Shown: positions 1-8,190, counted from the stretch's first letter. The stretch is DNA of 28,944 nt from an uncultured Collinsella sp. (GCA_902495945.1 CABUZD010000009.1:1-28944), one strand, 5' to 3'. Notes: generated by a model from the sequence alone, not told the origin. Translations and numbers: made by a program.

Positions 1-438
1 ACCCCTTCGATAGGGGGCCGGGGCGTAAATAGCGCCGGTTTGACCGGCCCGTCACGGGTCAATCTGCAGTGCGGCCCGAATCCCGTGAGGGCCGGCGCCT
101 TTAGACGCGTGCCGGAAATCCAAGGGTTATACCCTAAGAGCAAACCACCCCTTTTAGGGGTGGTTTTGATGCCAACTTGTTCGCCCTGGACGTCGCTCGC
201 TGTCCGTCCTCTACCTGCGGCGTTGCCTTGCTCCGTAGTCATTGGGGACGTTCTTAAATGACTAGTCGAAAGGGACGCTCTTGCGCCAAATCTGCCGGCC
301 CCACACTGGGCTCGTCCTTTGCTTTACTGAGATAAAGTGAACGCGCAGATTCGTAACCCACTCGCAACCGTTCTATGGCACGATATTGAACGAATGTATG
401 CTATGCGCCCGAGCCTTTCGGGCAGAGTGGGAGACAGT
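1..438. other. non-coding leader region with nested GC-rich hairpins
   Basis: No convincing gene. Bases 1-130 are dense in short inverted repeats: CCCCT/AGGGG at 2-16, GCCGGT/ACCGGC around 33-47, CCCGTCACGGG around 48-58, and GGCCC/GGGCC further on. The strong hairpin at 142-166 follows. This looks like the 3' part of a structured RNA or leader that ends in a terminator, but I could not match it to a riboswitch or stable-RNA class I know. Bases 170-438 hold the upstream region of the aconitase-family gene. An in-frame extension of that gene to GTG 337 is possible but poorly supported. Confidence 0.35.
142..167 (+). terminator. hairpin terminator
   Basis: A perfect 11-bp stem, AAACCACCCCT at 142-152 and AGGGGTGGTTT at 156-166, encloses a 3-nt loop and ends in T residues. 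The A-rich left foot means it could also act on the opposite strand. It would close a transcript entering from the left edge. Confidence 0.6.
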
Positions 439-2739
439 ATGGTCAAGCTGTACGAGGACGGCATCTACCTGCGTGGCGGCAGCGAGGTTGTGCCTGCGGC
501 CGAGGCCGCTGAGCGCGGCATTACGCAGACGCCCGAGGATGCCAAGCGCGGCACCATCGCGTATTCGATCCTTCAGGCACACAATACGTCGGGCGACCCC
601 GAGGCACTCAAGATTCGCTTCGACGCCATGGCGAGCCACGACATCACCTTTGTCGGCATCATCCAGACGGCGCGCGCCTCGGGCATGGAGCAGTTCCCGC
701 TGCCCTACGTGCTCACCAACTGCCATAACTCACTGTGCGCCGTGGGCGGTACCATCAACGAGGACGACCACGTCTTTGGTCTCTCGGCTGCTAAGAAGTA
801 CGGCGGCATCTTCGTCCCGCCGCACATCGCCGTCATCCACTCCTTTATGCGCGAGAACTTCGCCGGTTGCGGCAAGATGATTCTGGGTTCCGACTCGCAC
901 ACCCGCTATGGCGCCCTGGGCACCATGGCCGTGGGCGAGGGCGGCGGCGAGCTGGCAAAGCAGCTGCTGCGCGACACCTACGACGTTGCCTATCCCGGCG
1001 TCGTGGCCATCTATCTCACGGGCGCCCCGCGCCCCGGCGTCGGCCCGCACGATGTGGCGCTCGCTATCATCCGCGCCGTCTTTACCAAGGGCTACGTCAA
1101 GAACAAGGTTATGGAGTTTGTGGGTCCCGGCATCGCGAGCATGACGACCGACTACCGCAACGGCGTCGACGTCATGACCACCGAGACCACCTGCCTGTCG
1201 AGCATCTGGGCCACCGACGAGGACACGCACGCGTTTTTGACCATGCACGGCCGCGGCGACGACTACCGCGAGCTCAAGCCCGCCGATGTCGCCTACTACG
1301 ACGGCTGCGTCGAGGTCGACCTGTCGAGCATCAAGCCCATGATCGCGCTGCCGTTCCATCCTTCCAACGGCTTTGAGATCGACGAGCTCAACGAGAACCT
1401 CGAGGACATCCTGCATGAGGTGGAGCTCGAGGCCGCCAAGATCGGCGAGGGCAAGACGCACTTTAGCCTGCTCGACAAGATCGTCGACGGCAAACTGCGC
1501 GTGCAGCAGGGCGTTATCGCCGGCTGCTCGGGCGGCAACTACGACTCCGTGGTCCAAGCTGCCCGCGTGCTCAAGGGTGCCAACACCGGCTGCGGCGAGT
1601 TCTCGCTGTCGGTCTACCCCACGAGCCAGCCCGTGGCGCTCGAGCTTACACGCCGCGGCTACATCTACGACCTTATGGAGGCCGGCGCGATCGTGCGCAC
1701 GGCGTTCTGCGGTCCGTGCTTTGGCGCCGGCGATACGCCTGCCAACAACGGCCTTTCAATCCGCCACACTACGCGCAACTTCCCCAACCGCGAGGGTTCC
1801 AAGCCGGGCAATGGCCAGCTGAGTGCCGTGGCCCTGATGGACGCCCGCTCCATTGCGGCGACGGCTGCCAACGGCGGCGTCCTGACGCCGGCGACCGACC
1901 TGCCCGAGGAGACTTGGGACGAGGCCTGCGAGTACACCTTTGACGACGCTCCCTACAAGAAGCGCGTGTACTGGGGCTTTGGCAAGGCGGAGCCTGCCGA
2001 CGAGCTGGTCGAAGGCCCCAACATCAAGCCGTGGCCCGCGATGGAGCCGCTCGGCGATGACATCCTGCTCAAGGTGTGCTCCAAGATCATGGACCCGGTC
2101 ACCACGACCGACGAGCTCATTCCCTCGGGCGAGACGAGCTCCTTCCGCTCCAACCCGCTGGGCCTGGCCGAGTTTACGCTGAGCCGTCGCGATCCGGCCT
2201 ACGTGGGCCGCTCCAAGGAGGTCGACGCCGTTGAGAAGCGCCGCGTTGCCGGCGAGGCAGCAGGCGACCTGGCGGCACTCGATGCCGAGCTTGCTGGTGT
2301 GTTTGAGGCACTGGCCGGCGCGGGCGTCGCGGCCGATGCCAAGGCGACCGAGTACGGCTCTATGCTCTATGCCAAGAAGCCCGGTGACGGTTCCGCCCGC
2401 GAGCAGGCCGCGAGCTGCCAGCGCGTGATTGGCGGCTTGGCCAACATCGTCCACGAGTACGCCACCAAGCGCTATCGCTCCAACGTGATGAACTGGGGCA
2501 TGGTGCCCTTCCAGATGGAGGCCGAGCCCAACTTTGAGGTGGGCGACTACGTCTTTGTGCCGGGTATCCGTGCCGCGCTCGATGGCGACCTGCAGGACAT
2601 CGCCGCCTACGTGGTGCGCGCCGACGGTGCGGTTGAGCAGATTGAGCTCTACATTGCCGATATGACGGCAGAGGAGCGTGCCATCGTCAAGGCTGGCTGC
2701 CTGATCAACTACAACAAGTTCAAGGCCGCTGCCGAGTAA
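439..2739 (+). CDS. aconitase-superfamily hydratase (766 aa)
   Basis: Fe-S hydro-lyase of the aconitase superfamily, expected to interconvert hydroxy-tricarboxylic acids in the cytosol. The three cluster cysteines are visible: C363 in AGCSGGNYDS and C424 and C427 in FCGPCFGAGD. The substrate-loop motif GSDSHTRYG lies near residue 150. The C-terminal swivel domain carries GDYVFVPGIR. The protein is shorter than classical AcnA (about 890 aa) and matches the stand-alone group annotated only as 'hydratase', so citrate/isocitrate specificity is not certain. I chose ATG 439 over GTG 337 because GGGAG sits 5 nt upstream, relatives begin M(I/V)KLYE/DNG, and the 34-codon extension has clearly lower GC at third positions. 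No partner genes are adjacent; it appears monocistronic, with terminators downstream. Confidence 0.88.
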   Translation: MVKLYEDGIYLRGGSEVVPAAEAAERGITQTPEDAKRGTIAYSILQAHNTSGDPEALKIRFDAMASHDITFVGIIQTARASGMEQFPLPYVLTNCHNSLCAVGGTINEDDHVFGLSAAKKYGGIFVPPHIAVIHSFMRENFAGCGKMILGSDSHTRYGALGTMAVGEGGGELAKQLLRDTYDVAYPGVVAIYLTGAPRPGVGPHDVALAIIRAVFTKGYVKNKVMEFVGPGIASMTTDYRNGVDVMTTETTCLSSIWATDEDTHAFLTMHGRGDDYRELKPADVAYYDGCVEVDLSSIKPMIALPFHPSNGFEIDELNENLEDILHEVELEAAKIGEGKTHFSLLDKIVDGKLRVQQGVIAGCSGGNYDSVVQAARVLKGANTGCGEFSLSVYPTSQPVALELTRRGYIYDLMEAGAIVRTAFCGPCFGAGDTPANNGLSIRHTTRNFPNREGSKPGNGQLSAVALMDARSIAATAANGGVLTPATDLPEETWDEACEYTFDDAPYKKRVYWGFGKAEPADELVEGPNIKPWPAMEPLGDDILLKVCSKIMDPVTTTDELIPSGETSSFRSNPLGLAEFTLSRRDPAYVGRSKEVDAVEKRRVAGEAAGDLAALDAELAGVFEALAGAGVAADAKATEYGSMLYAKKPGDGSAREQAASCQRVIGGLANIVHEYATKRYRSNVMNWGMVPFQMEAEPNFEVGDYVFVPGIRAALDGDLQDIAAYVVRADGAVEQIELYIADMTAEERAIVKAGCLINYNKFKAAAE

Positions 2740-2754
2740 CGCACTTAATTGTCC

Positions 2755-2828
2755 GCCCGGGGCTTACCCTTTCCCGCCCGCTCACGCGCTTCGCGAGGGT
2801 CGCGTTCGGGAAAGGGTAAGCCCCGGGC
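2755..2828. repeat. 22-bp perfect inverted repeat after the hydratase gene
   Basis: Arms 2755-2776 and 2807-2828 are perfect reverse complements over 22 bp (GCCCGGGGCTTACCC... on the left), with a 30-nt loop that itself holds GC-rich dyads (CGCG-CTT-CGCG). There is no T-tract after the right arm, so it is not a canonical intrinsic terminator. It may protect the mRNA 3' end or be a mobile palindromic unit. Confidence 0.7.
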
Positions 2829-2886
2829 TACATTTCTGCGTTCTCGTTGGGTCTTGAGGGACGCTAATAAATAGACTTGCTTGATG

Positions 2887-2916
2887 CCGCCTCTGTTAAT
2901 GGGGCGGTTTCTTTTT
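2887..2916 (+). terminator. intrinsic terminator
   Basis: CCGCCTC (2887-2893) pairs with GGGGCGG (2901-2907) through one G-U pair over a 7-nt loop and is followed by TTTCTTTTT. It is oriented to end transcription from the hydratase gene. Confidence 0.75.
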
Positions 2917-2923
2917 GTCGAAA

Positions 2924-2958
2924 ACCACCACGAAGGGGACAGGCACCTTTGTGGTGGT
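2924..2958 (-). repeat. 35-bp palindromic repeat, copy 1
   Basis: First of four copies of a 35-bp element with arms ACCACCACAAAGG / CCTTTGTGGTGGT and a 9-nt centre. This copy is inverted relative to the others, with GGGGACAGGCACC in the centre, and has one arm mismatch (CGAAGG). The other copies are at 3125, 3993 and 4797. Confidence 0.8.
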
Positions 2959-2964
2959 CCGCGG

Positions 2965-3105
2965 TTTGTCTCGTTCTGTAACAGGTAGACCCTTATTTGC
3001 CGAGTAGTTGTTACAGATCTAGATAAACGGGCATCGCTGAACAATTCATCTCGATCCGTAACATCTGGACCCAAAAACGGCCGCTAGATGTTATGGATTG
3101 AGATG
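2965..3105. repeat. double-hairpin repeat unit A (A1 plus A2)
   Basis: Two successive hairpins whose arms carry versions of TCTCGATCTGTAACA and its complement. A1 has arms at 2969-2983 and 3009-3025; A2 has arms at 3047-3066 and 3086-3105. The loops share words with the double unit at 4922-5058 (TATTTGCCGAGTAG in A1 and B2; GACC-AAAA and GCTAGATGTTA in A2 and B3), so this is a duplicated, diverged two-hairpin element and not chance dyads. Confidence 0.75.
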
Positions 3106-3124
3106 GTGAACGTCGGGGCCGAAG

Positions 3125-3159
3125 ATCACCACAAAGGCTCCTGTCCCCTTTGTGGTGGT
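3125..3159 (+). repeat. 35-bp palindromic repeat, copy 2
   Basis: Second copy of the ACCACCACAAAGG / CCTTTGTGGTGGT element, with TCACCACAAAGG as the left arm and CTCCTGTCC in the centre. It lies about 55 bp beyond the 3' end of the minus-strand gene at 3214-3882. Confidence 0.75.
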
Positions 3160-3213
3160 GGGGGGCGAGCTCGATGTTGCCGTGCTCGTTGAACGACATT
3201 CTAATGAGCGTCC

Positions 3214-3882
3214 CTACAGGATTTCATCCGGGCTGGCGGGTTTGGTTGTTTTGGGGATGCCGAGTTTGGATGACGCGAAATCGTCAACATTGTCCTTAAT
3301 TCCGTCTTTGGTGTAGACGGTGACCGTATAGGTGCTGTGCCCGAATTCGCTCTTGTCGCGTGTCGCCCAGGCCTGCCAGTAGGCAGCCCCGTTTCGCCCT
3401 TTGATTTTTCCGACACGGCGGAGTTCTGTTCGCTTTAATTGCTGGTTGCTATAGATGGTTCGACCGGCCTCCTCGGTGAGCCCGCACTGTCCAAGCATCT
3501 TGTCGAGGACTTGGTTCATGTGGCGCTCATCGGTGTTTGGTGCGTAGTCGTAGGCGAGGGTGATGGAGTCGAGTGGCTGGTCGTCGATCAGATAGTTTAG
3601 CGCCTGAGGTTCAAGGCAGAAATAGGGGGAGCATCCGTCGACCTTGCCGAGCAACGGTAACTTGGACTGCCAACTTCCGGTGGGAATTGCATATTCGTAG
3701 AACACGCCACGGCAGATAAAGGAGAGCGAGGTGGCACGCGAGCCGGCGTCGATCATCCCGCAAAGATCGAAGGGCGAGGCGATACCAAAGGAAAAGGGCG
3801 TGATGACGATAAGGAAGAGTATCACGATGGGTATGGCGAGAATGGCGATGACGTTGCGACCGGTGGAATGAGACGGTTTCAT
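3214..3882 (-). CDS. membrane-anchored protein of unknown function (222 aa)
   Basis: I do not recognise the family. The protein starts MKPSHSTGRN, followed by one hydrophobic segment at about residues 9-30 (VIAILAIPIVILFLIVITPF) and an exterior-type domain of about 190 residues. That domain has five cysteines (in DLCG, FICRG, DGCS, FCLE and QCGL), compatible with disulfides. The ATG at 3882 is preferred over an upstream TTG because GAGGAG lies 5 nt before it. The gene is divergent from the 4078-4788 gene, which also has one N-terminal TM and a similar length, although I see no clear sequence similarity between them. Both genes and their repeats lie between the double-hairpin units. Confidence 0.7.
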   Translation of the reverse strand: MKPSHSTGRNVIAILAIPIVILFLIVITPFSFGIASPFDLCGMIDAGSRATSLSFICRGVFYEYAIPTGSWQSKLPLLGKVDGCSPYFCLEPQALNYLIDDQPLDSITLAYDYAPNTDERHMNQVLDKMLGQCGLTEEAGRTIYSNQQLKRTELRRVGKIKGRNGAAYWQAWATRDKSEFGHSTYTVTVYTKDGIKDNVDDFASSKLGIPKTTKPASPDEIL

Positions 3883-4077
3883 ATGCGCTCCTCGAGACAA
3901 AGATCTGTTGAGGATAGGCAGAAATGGATATGTTCAGAGAACAATTCAAGTTTAATCTCATGGCGCGAGATGGTCGACCGTTAGCGTCGAAAACCACCAC
4001 AAAGGTGCCTGTCCCCTTTGTGGTGGTGAGGAGCGCGCGGCTTCTTTTGGTAATAGTGTCAGCTGGCGGTATCATTA
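3883..4077. promoter_or_regulatory. divergent intergenic region
   Basis: A 195-bp spacer between the two divergent single-TM genes. It contains palindrome copy 3 at 3993-4027 and should hold both promoters. I could not assign -35/-10 boxes with confidence. The gene at 4078 lacks an obvious Shine-Dalgarno. Confidence 0.4.
3993..4027 (+). repeat. 35-bp palindromic repeat, copy 3
   Basis: The most perfect copy: ACCACCACAAAGG at 3993-4005, TGCCTGTCC in the centre, CCTTTGTGGTGGT at 4015-4027, with fully matching 13-bp arms. It sits in the shared upstream region of two divergent genes, where it could affect either. Confidence 0.85.
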
Positions 4078-4788
4078 GTGCAGGTGACGAAGGTTTGCAT
4101 TGTGGGGTGTTTTGCCGTGAGCCGTTCTGCCCGTATTGGATTGATTGTCTTGGCGCTTGCGATCGCTGTGGTTGGCGCGGGCGCTGTCGGTATGGCATTT
4201 CTACCTGCTGCGGTGACGGAGCCGTTGGTCAAGCCTGTGGCTCAATCTGTCGAACTTCTGACCGGCGACGACAAGCCCGAGACCATTACCGTTGATTTTG
4301 ATGAGCAGCCGGCTGTGCTGGGTATTAGCAATTATCCGCGTATTCAGCTTGGGGCCATGCGCTATACCACGGATACAAGCCTGATCGATAGGACGTCCGA
4401 GCTACTCAAGGGCAAAACATTTAAGCGTTGGTACGGATATGCGTCCTATCGGGCAAAAGCGAACGACATGGTTGGCGGATGCCACTCTTCCATCGAGCTG
4501 GACACTGCAAACGGCGCAAAGTTATGTGATGTCTCGTACGATCCGGGTTACGAGGGCAATGAGGGTCCGGGTATTTACATCATGGCCGGCGATGCAGCCT
4601 ATGTCATGGAGGGCGACCAGGCCGAGCTCAACGATTTTATGGGTCAGTGTATCCAAGATGCCTATGAACAGACCTGCTTGCCCGACCCGCAGACTGCACG
4701 CGATAGTGGGTCTGCCCGTACGTGGCTGTTCGAGGATGAGATGCCCTGGAGCGGCGAATCGGGAAGCACGGGTTCGGCAAGTAAATAG
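4078..4788 (+). CDS. membrane-anchored protein of unknown function (236 aa)
   Basis: The family is not recognised. One hydrophobic segment (IGLIVLALAIAVVGAGAVG, about residues 20-38) is followed by an exterior domain with four cysteines (GGCHS, KLCDV, GQCIQ, QTCLP), acidic stretches and a Ser/Gly-rich tail. The start is uncertain: GTG 4078 gives the longest form, but GTG 4117 (N-terminus MSRSARIG) would place a short basic n-region directly before the membrane segment, as expected for a signal anchor, with a GGGGTG-like site upstream. The gene is divergent from the 3214-3882 gene, and the pair sits among palindromic repeats. Confidence 0.65.
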   Translation: MQVTKVCIVGCFAVSRSARIGLIVLALAIAVVGAGAVGMAFLPAAVTEPLVKPVAQSVELLTGDDKPETITVDFDEQPAVLGISNYPRIQLGAMRYTTDTSLIDRTSELLKGKTFKRWYGYASYRAKANDMVGGCHSSIELDTANGAKLCDVSYDPGYEGNEGPGIYIMAGDAAYVMEGDQAELNDFMGQCIQDAYEQTCLPDPQTARDSGSARTWLFEDEMPWSGESGSTGSASK

Positions 4789-4796
4789 AGACTGCA

Positions 4797-4831
4797 ACCA
4801 CCACAAAGGAACCCGTCCCCTTTGTAGTAGT
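4797..4831 (+). repeat. 35-bp palindromic repeat, copy 4
   Basis: Fourth copy, beginning 9 nt after the stop codon of the 4078-4788 gene. The left arm ACCACCACAAAGG is intact; the right arm has decayed to CCTTTGTAGTAGT. It may still form the 3' hairpin of that transcript. Confidence 0.75.
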
Positions 4832-4840
4832 TCTTGGTTT

Positions 4841-4896
4841 GTCTCGATCTGTAACACCTTGGCCGCTAAAAGTGGGCTTGGTGTTACAGATTTAGA
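4841..4896. repeat. single hairpin repeat B1
   Basis: GTCTCGATCTGTAACACC at 4841-4858 pairs with GGTGTTACAGATTTAGAT at 4879-4896. It has the same arm sequence as units A and B2/B3, with a different loop. Confidence 0.7.
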
Positions 4897-4921
4897 TTTT
4901 CGATTCGGGTGTCTTCTGTTC

Positions 4922-5058
4922 GTCTCGATTTGTAACAGATAGAGCTCTATTTGCCGAGTAGATGTTACAGATTGAGATAAAGGGGAGCTACTGAACATTT
5001 CATCTCGATCTGTAACACCTAGGACCAAAAATGACTGCTAGATGTTACAGATCGAGAC
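4922..5058. repeat. double-hairpin repeat unit B (B2 plus B3)
   Basis: B2 (4922-4978) and B3 (5001-5058) repeat the order of unit A: a TCTCGATTTGTAACA hairpin with loop text TATTTGCCGAGTAGA, a short linker containing CTGAACA-TTCATC, then a second hairpin with loop text GACCAAAAA. Together with A1/A2 this gives two same-orientation copies about 1.9 kb apart that bracket the two single-TM genes. Confidence 0.75.
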
Positions 5059-5235
5059 GGTAGCGCGCCGGGGCCACAGCGGGCCGACATCTCTATCCCC
5101 CATCTCTCAATCACTCATAAAATCTTATATATAGAGACTTAGATTTGTGTATAAGGTCGCGCAAAGCTGGCAACAATACTTCTCGAACAACGTGAAGCCG
5201 CCCCGTAGGGCGGCCACCCCAAGAGAGGTGATTCC
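5059..5235. promoter_or_regulatory. clpB upstream region
   Basis: This stretch should contain the clpB promoter. An AT-rich segment (5120-5160) carries CTTATA and TATAAG at its ends, a weak dyad. GCCGCCC (5197-5203) pairs with GGGCGGC (5208-5214) to form a tight 5'-UTR hairpin 10 nt before the Shine-Dalgarno AGAGAGGTG. I find neither the HspR HAIR motif nor a CIRCE element, so the usual actinobacterial heat-shock operators are not evident. Confidence 0.45.
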
Positions 5236-7863
5236 ATGAGAATCGATAAGCTAGCAATGACGTCGCGTGAGGCGTTGCAGACCGCCATGAGCACGGCTGC
5301 CGACGCGCAGGCCGGCGCGGTGGAACCGATTCACCTGCTGTCTGCCCTGCTCGGTGCCGGTGAACGCAATATCTCCGTGATCATCGAGCGCATTGGTGCC
5401 GATCCGGCTCAACTCGCGCGCTCCACGCAGGATGCCATCGACCATGCGCCCAAGGTTTCGGGCGAGGGTCAGCAGATGGGCCTGTCCAACGAGCTTGTCC
5501 GCGTCATCGAGAAGGCCGAGAAGAAGGCTACCAAGATGGGCGACAGCTTTGTGGTGACTGAGCATCTGCTGATGGCGCTCGCCGAGGACAAGGGCGAGGC
5601 GGGCCGCGTGCTGCGCGACGCCGGCGTCACCAAGGAGCGCATCGAGCAAGTCTACGAGGAGCTGCGTGGCGATGACCGCGTGACGTCTGCCGAGGACAAG
5701 ACTCAGTTTGAGGCACTGGAGCAGTACGGTCGCAACATCTGCGATCTGGCCCGCGCCGGCAAGCTCGACCCGGTCATCGGCCGTACCGATGAGATTCGCC
5801 GCACCATCCAGGTCCTGTCCCGTCGCACCAAGAACAACCCCGTGCTCATCGGTGAGCCGGGCGTCGGCAAGACGGCCATCGTCGAGGGCATCGCCCAGCG
5901 TATCGTGGCCGGCGACGTGCCGAGCACCCTGCGCGACCGCGACCTTATCGAGCTCGACATGAGCGCGCTGGTCGCCGGCGCCAAGTATCGCGGCGAGTTC
6001 GAGGACCGCTTGAAGGCCGTGCTCAAGGAAGTGCAAAAGTCCGAGGGCAAGGTCATCCTGTTCATCGATGAGCTCCACACCATCGTGGGCGCGGGTGCCA
6101 CCGAGGGCTCCATGGACGCCGGCAACATCCTCAAGCCGGCGCTCGCCCGTGGCGACCTGCACGCGATCGGCGCGACCACGCTCGACGAATACCGCAAGTA
6201 CATCGAGAAGGACGCGGCGCTCGCCCGTCGTTTCCAGACCGTTATGGTGAGCGAGCCTACCGTCGAGGACACCATTTCGATCCTGCGTGGCCTGAAGGAG
6301 AAATACGAGATCTTCCACGGCGTGCATATCACCGATAGCGCGCTCGTGGCAGCTGCCGACCTCTCCGATCGCTACATCGCCGACCGCTTCCTGCCCGACA
6401 AGGCCATCGATCTGGTCGATGAGGCGGCAAGCCGCCTACGCATGGAGCTCGACAGTATGCCGGTCGAGATCGACGCCACCACGCGTCAGCTCACCCAGCT
6501 GCAGATCGAGGAGCAGGCGCTCATGAAGGAGACCGACGACGCCTCCAAGGAGCGTCTGGAGGCCCTGCGCCAAGAGATTGCCGAGGTCCAGGAAAAGCTC
6601 AATGTGCAAAAGGCCGGCTGGCTCAACCAAAAGAACGCCATCGACCACGTGCAGGAGCTCAAGGGACAGCTCGACGAGGCCAAGAGCGAGGAGGAGCGTG
6701 CGACGCGCAACGGCGACCTGGGCCGTGCGTCCGAGCTGCGCTACTCCGTGATTCCGGGCCTGCAGCAGCAGATTCAGGATTCCGAGGCTGCGCTCGAGGC
6801 ACAAAAGCAGCAGGACGGCGAGGGCCTCAACGAACAGGTGACCTCCGATGAGATCGCCGAGGTCGTGAGCGCCTGGACCGGCGTGCCCGTCTCCAAGATG
6901 ATGCAGGGCGAGCTCGACAAGTTGAAGGGCTTGGAGGGTGAGCTGCATAAGCGCGTCATTGGCCAGGACGAGGCCGTCTCCGCTGTCGCCGCGGCCGTGC
7001 GCCGCAGCCGTGCGGGCCTCTCCGATCCGGACAAGCCCATCGGCAGCTTCTTCTTCCTGGGCCCCACCGGTGTAGGCAAGACCGAGCTCGCCAAGGCGCT
7101 GGCCGAGTGCCTGTTCGATGACGAGCGCGCGCTCGTGCGTATCGACATGTCCGAGTACATGGAGAAGTTCAGCGTCCAGCGTCTGATCGGTGCGCCCCCG
7201 GGATACGTGGGTTACGACGAGGGCGGTCAGCTCACCGAGGCTGTGCGCCGTCGTCCGTACTCCGTGATCCTGCTCGACGAGATGGAGAAGGCTCACCCGG
7301 ATGTATTCAACGTGCTGTTGCAGGTGCTCGATGACGGCCGTCTGACCGACGGTCAGGGTCGCCAGGTGTCCTTCAAGAACACGATCATCATCATGACGAG
7401 CAACGTGGGCTCTAAGGCTATCGCCGAGCTTTCGGGCAAGGACGAGGAGGAGATGCGTCATCAGGTCGACGCGGCCATGGCTCAGACCTTCCGCCCCGAG
7501 TTCCTCAACCGTATCGACGATATCGTGGTGTTCCATCCGCTCGGCATGGCGCAGATCGAGAAGATCGTCGACATCCAACTTGCCGATGTTCGCGCACGCC
7601 TGGCCAAGGAGCGCATGACGCTTGCCATCACCCCGGCGGCCAAGCAGATGCTCGCCGTGGGTGGCCTGGACCCCGTGTTCGGTGCCCGTCCGCTCAAGCG
7701 CCTGGTCCAGCGCGAGGTCGTGGACGCCATCGCCGCCGCTATCATCGACGGCACGGTGCGCGAGGGCGATCAGGTGACGGTCGATGTCGACAAGGACGGC
7801 GGCTTTACCGTCGTGTGCGACAACACGCCGGCGGCCACCTATGAGGTCCCCGACGCCGAGTAG
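5236..7863 (+). CDS. clpB: ATP-dependent disaggregase ClpB (875 aa)
   Basis: Hexameric AAA+ unfoldase that extracts polypeptides from aggregates together with DnaK in the cytosol. The architecture is complete: an N-domain with two Clp_N repeats (about residues 5-145), NBD1 with Walker A GEPGVGKT at 206-213 and Walker B ILFIDELHT, the Glu/Gln-rich coiled-coil middle domain (about 410-540) that marks ClpB against ClpA/ClpC, then NBD2 with Walker A GPTGVGKT at 609-616, LLDEMEKAHPDVFN and the C-terminal lid (FGARPLKRLVQREV). I see no ClpP-docking IGF/L loop, as expected for ClpB. ATG 5236 has AGAGAGGTG upstream. The gene is monocistronic, with a strong terminator 44 nt after the stop. Confidence 0.97.
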   Translation: MRIDKLAMTSREALQTAMSTAADAQAGAVEPIHLLSALLGAGERNISVIIERIGADPAQLARSTQDAIDHAPKVSGEGQQMGLSNELVRVIEKAEKKATKMGDSFVVTEHLLMALAEDKGEAGRVLRDAGVTKERIEQVYEELRGDDRVTSAEDKTQFEALEQYGRNICDLARAGKLDPVIGRTDEIRRTIQVLSRRTKNNPVLIGEPGVGKTAIVEGIAQRIVAGDVPSTLRDRDLIELDMSALVAGAKYRGEFEDRLKAVLKEVQKSEGKVILFIDELHTIVGAGATEGSMDAGNILKPALARGDLHAIGATTLDEYRKYIEKDAALARRFQTVMVSEPTVEDTISILRGLKEKYEIFHGVHITDSALVAAADLSDRYIADRFLPDKAIDLVDEAASRLRMELDSMPVEIDATTRQLTQLQIEEQALMKETDDASKERLEALRQEIAEVQEKLNVQKAGWLNQKNAIDHVQELKGQLDEAKSEEERATRNGDLGRASELRYSVIPGLQQQIQDSEAALEAQKQQDGEGLNEQVTSDEIAEVVSAWTGVPVSKMMQGELDKLKGLEGELHKRVIGQDEAVSAVAAAVRRSRAGLSDPDKPIGSFFFLGPTGVGKTELAKALAECLFDDERALVRIDMSEYMEKFSVQRLIGAPPGYVGYDEGGQLTEAVRRRPYSVILLDEMEKAHPDVFNVLLQVLDDGRLTDGQGRQVSFKNTIIIMTSNVGSKAIAELSGKDEEEMRHQVDAAMAQTFRPEFLNRIDDIVVFHPLGMAQIEKIVDIQLADVRARLAKERMTLAITPAAKQMLAVGGLDPVFGARPLKRLVQREVVDAIAAAIIDGTVREGDQVTVDVDKDGGFTVVCDNTPAATYEVPDAE

Positions 7864-7906
7864 ATTTTGGGCCATGCCTTAAAATCTGCCTTTAGAGCCG
7901 AACGCC

Positions 7907-7943
7907 AAGGGCGGCGGATCCGATTGGGTCCGCCGCCCTTTTT
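7907..7943 (+). terminator. clpB terminator
   Basis: AAGGGCGGCGGA at 7907-7918 pairs perfectly with TCCGCCGCCCTT at 7929-7940, with a 10-nt loop and a run of T to 7943. A textbook intrinsic terminator. Confidence 0.93.
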
Positions 7944-7995
7944 CGTGCGACAATCGATGATGTTGAACGTGAGCACATGGCAAGGAGCTATGCAG

Positions 7996-8190
7996 ATGAA
8001 AGACGAGAACAAGACGAACGCACTGGCGGCTGAGGCGGCGCCCGCCGCACCCAAGCCTGCGCCTAAGCCGGCGCCCAAGCCGCGCGACCCCTACATCCGT
8101 GCCGAGAACGAGGACGATGACGGCTACGATCCCTACAGCGATCGCCGCCCCGAGCGCGAACCGCTGTTCGAAGCTGACCCGTGGCGCTGA
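7996..8190 (+). CDS. small Pro/Lys-then-acidic hypothetical protein (64 aa)
   Basis: I do not recognise a family. The product begins MKDENKTNAL, has a tandem PKPAP repeat (about residues 18-29), then a very acidic stretch (AENEDDDGYDPYSD) and a tail ending FEADPWR. No hydrophobic segment is present, so it is probably soluble and disordered. AAGGAG lies 8 nt before ATG 7996; the nearer ATG 7990 is only 2 nt from that site and less likely. It has its own space after the clpB terminator, so it is a separate short transcript. Confidence 0.55.
   Translation: MKDENKTNALAAEAAPAAPKPAPKPAPKPRDPYIRAENEDDDGYDPYSDRRPEREPLFEADPWR

Noticed and set aside
337..438. N-terminal extension of the hydratase from GTG 337.
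   Set aside because: No Shine-Dalgarno, lower GC at third codon positions, and family members begin at the equivalent of ATG 439.
5059..5235. HAIR (HspR) or CIRCE operator upstream of clpB.
   Set aside because: Neither CTTGAGT-N7-ACTCAAG nor TTAGCACTC-N9-GAGTGCTAA is present, even approximately.
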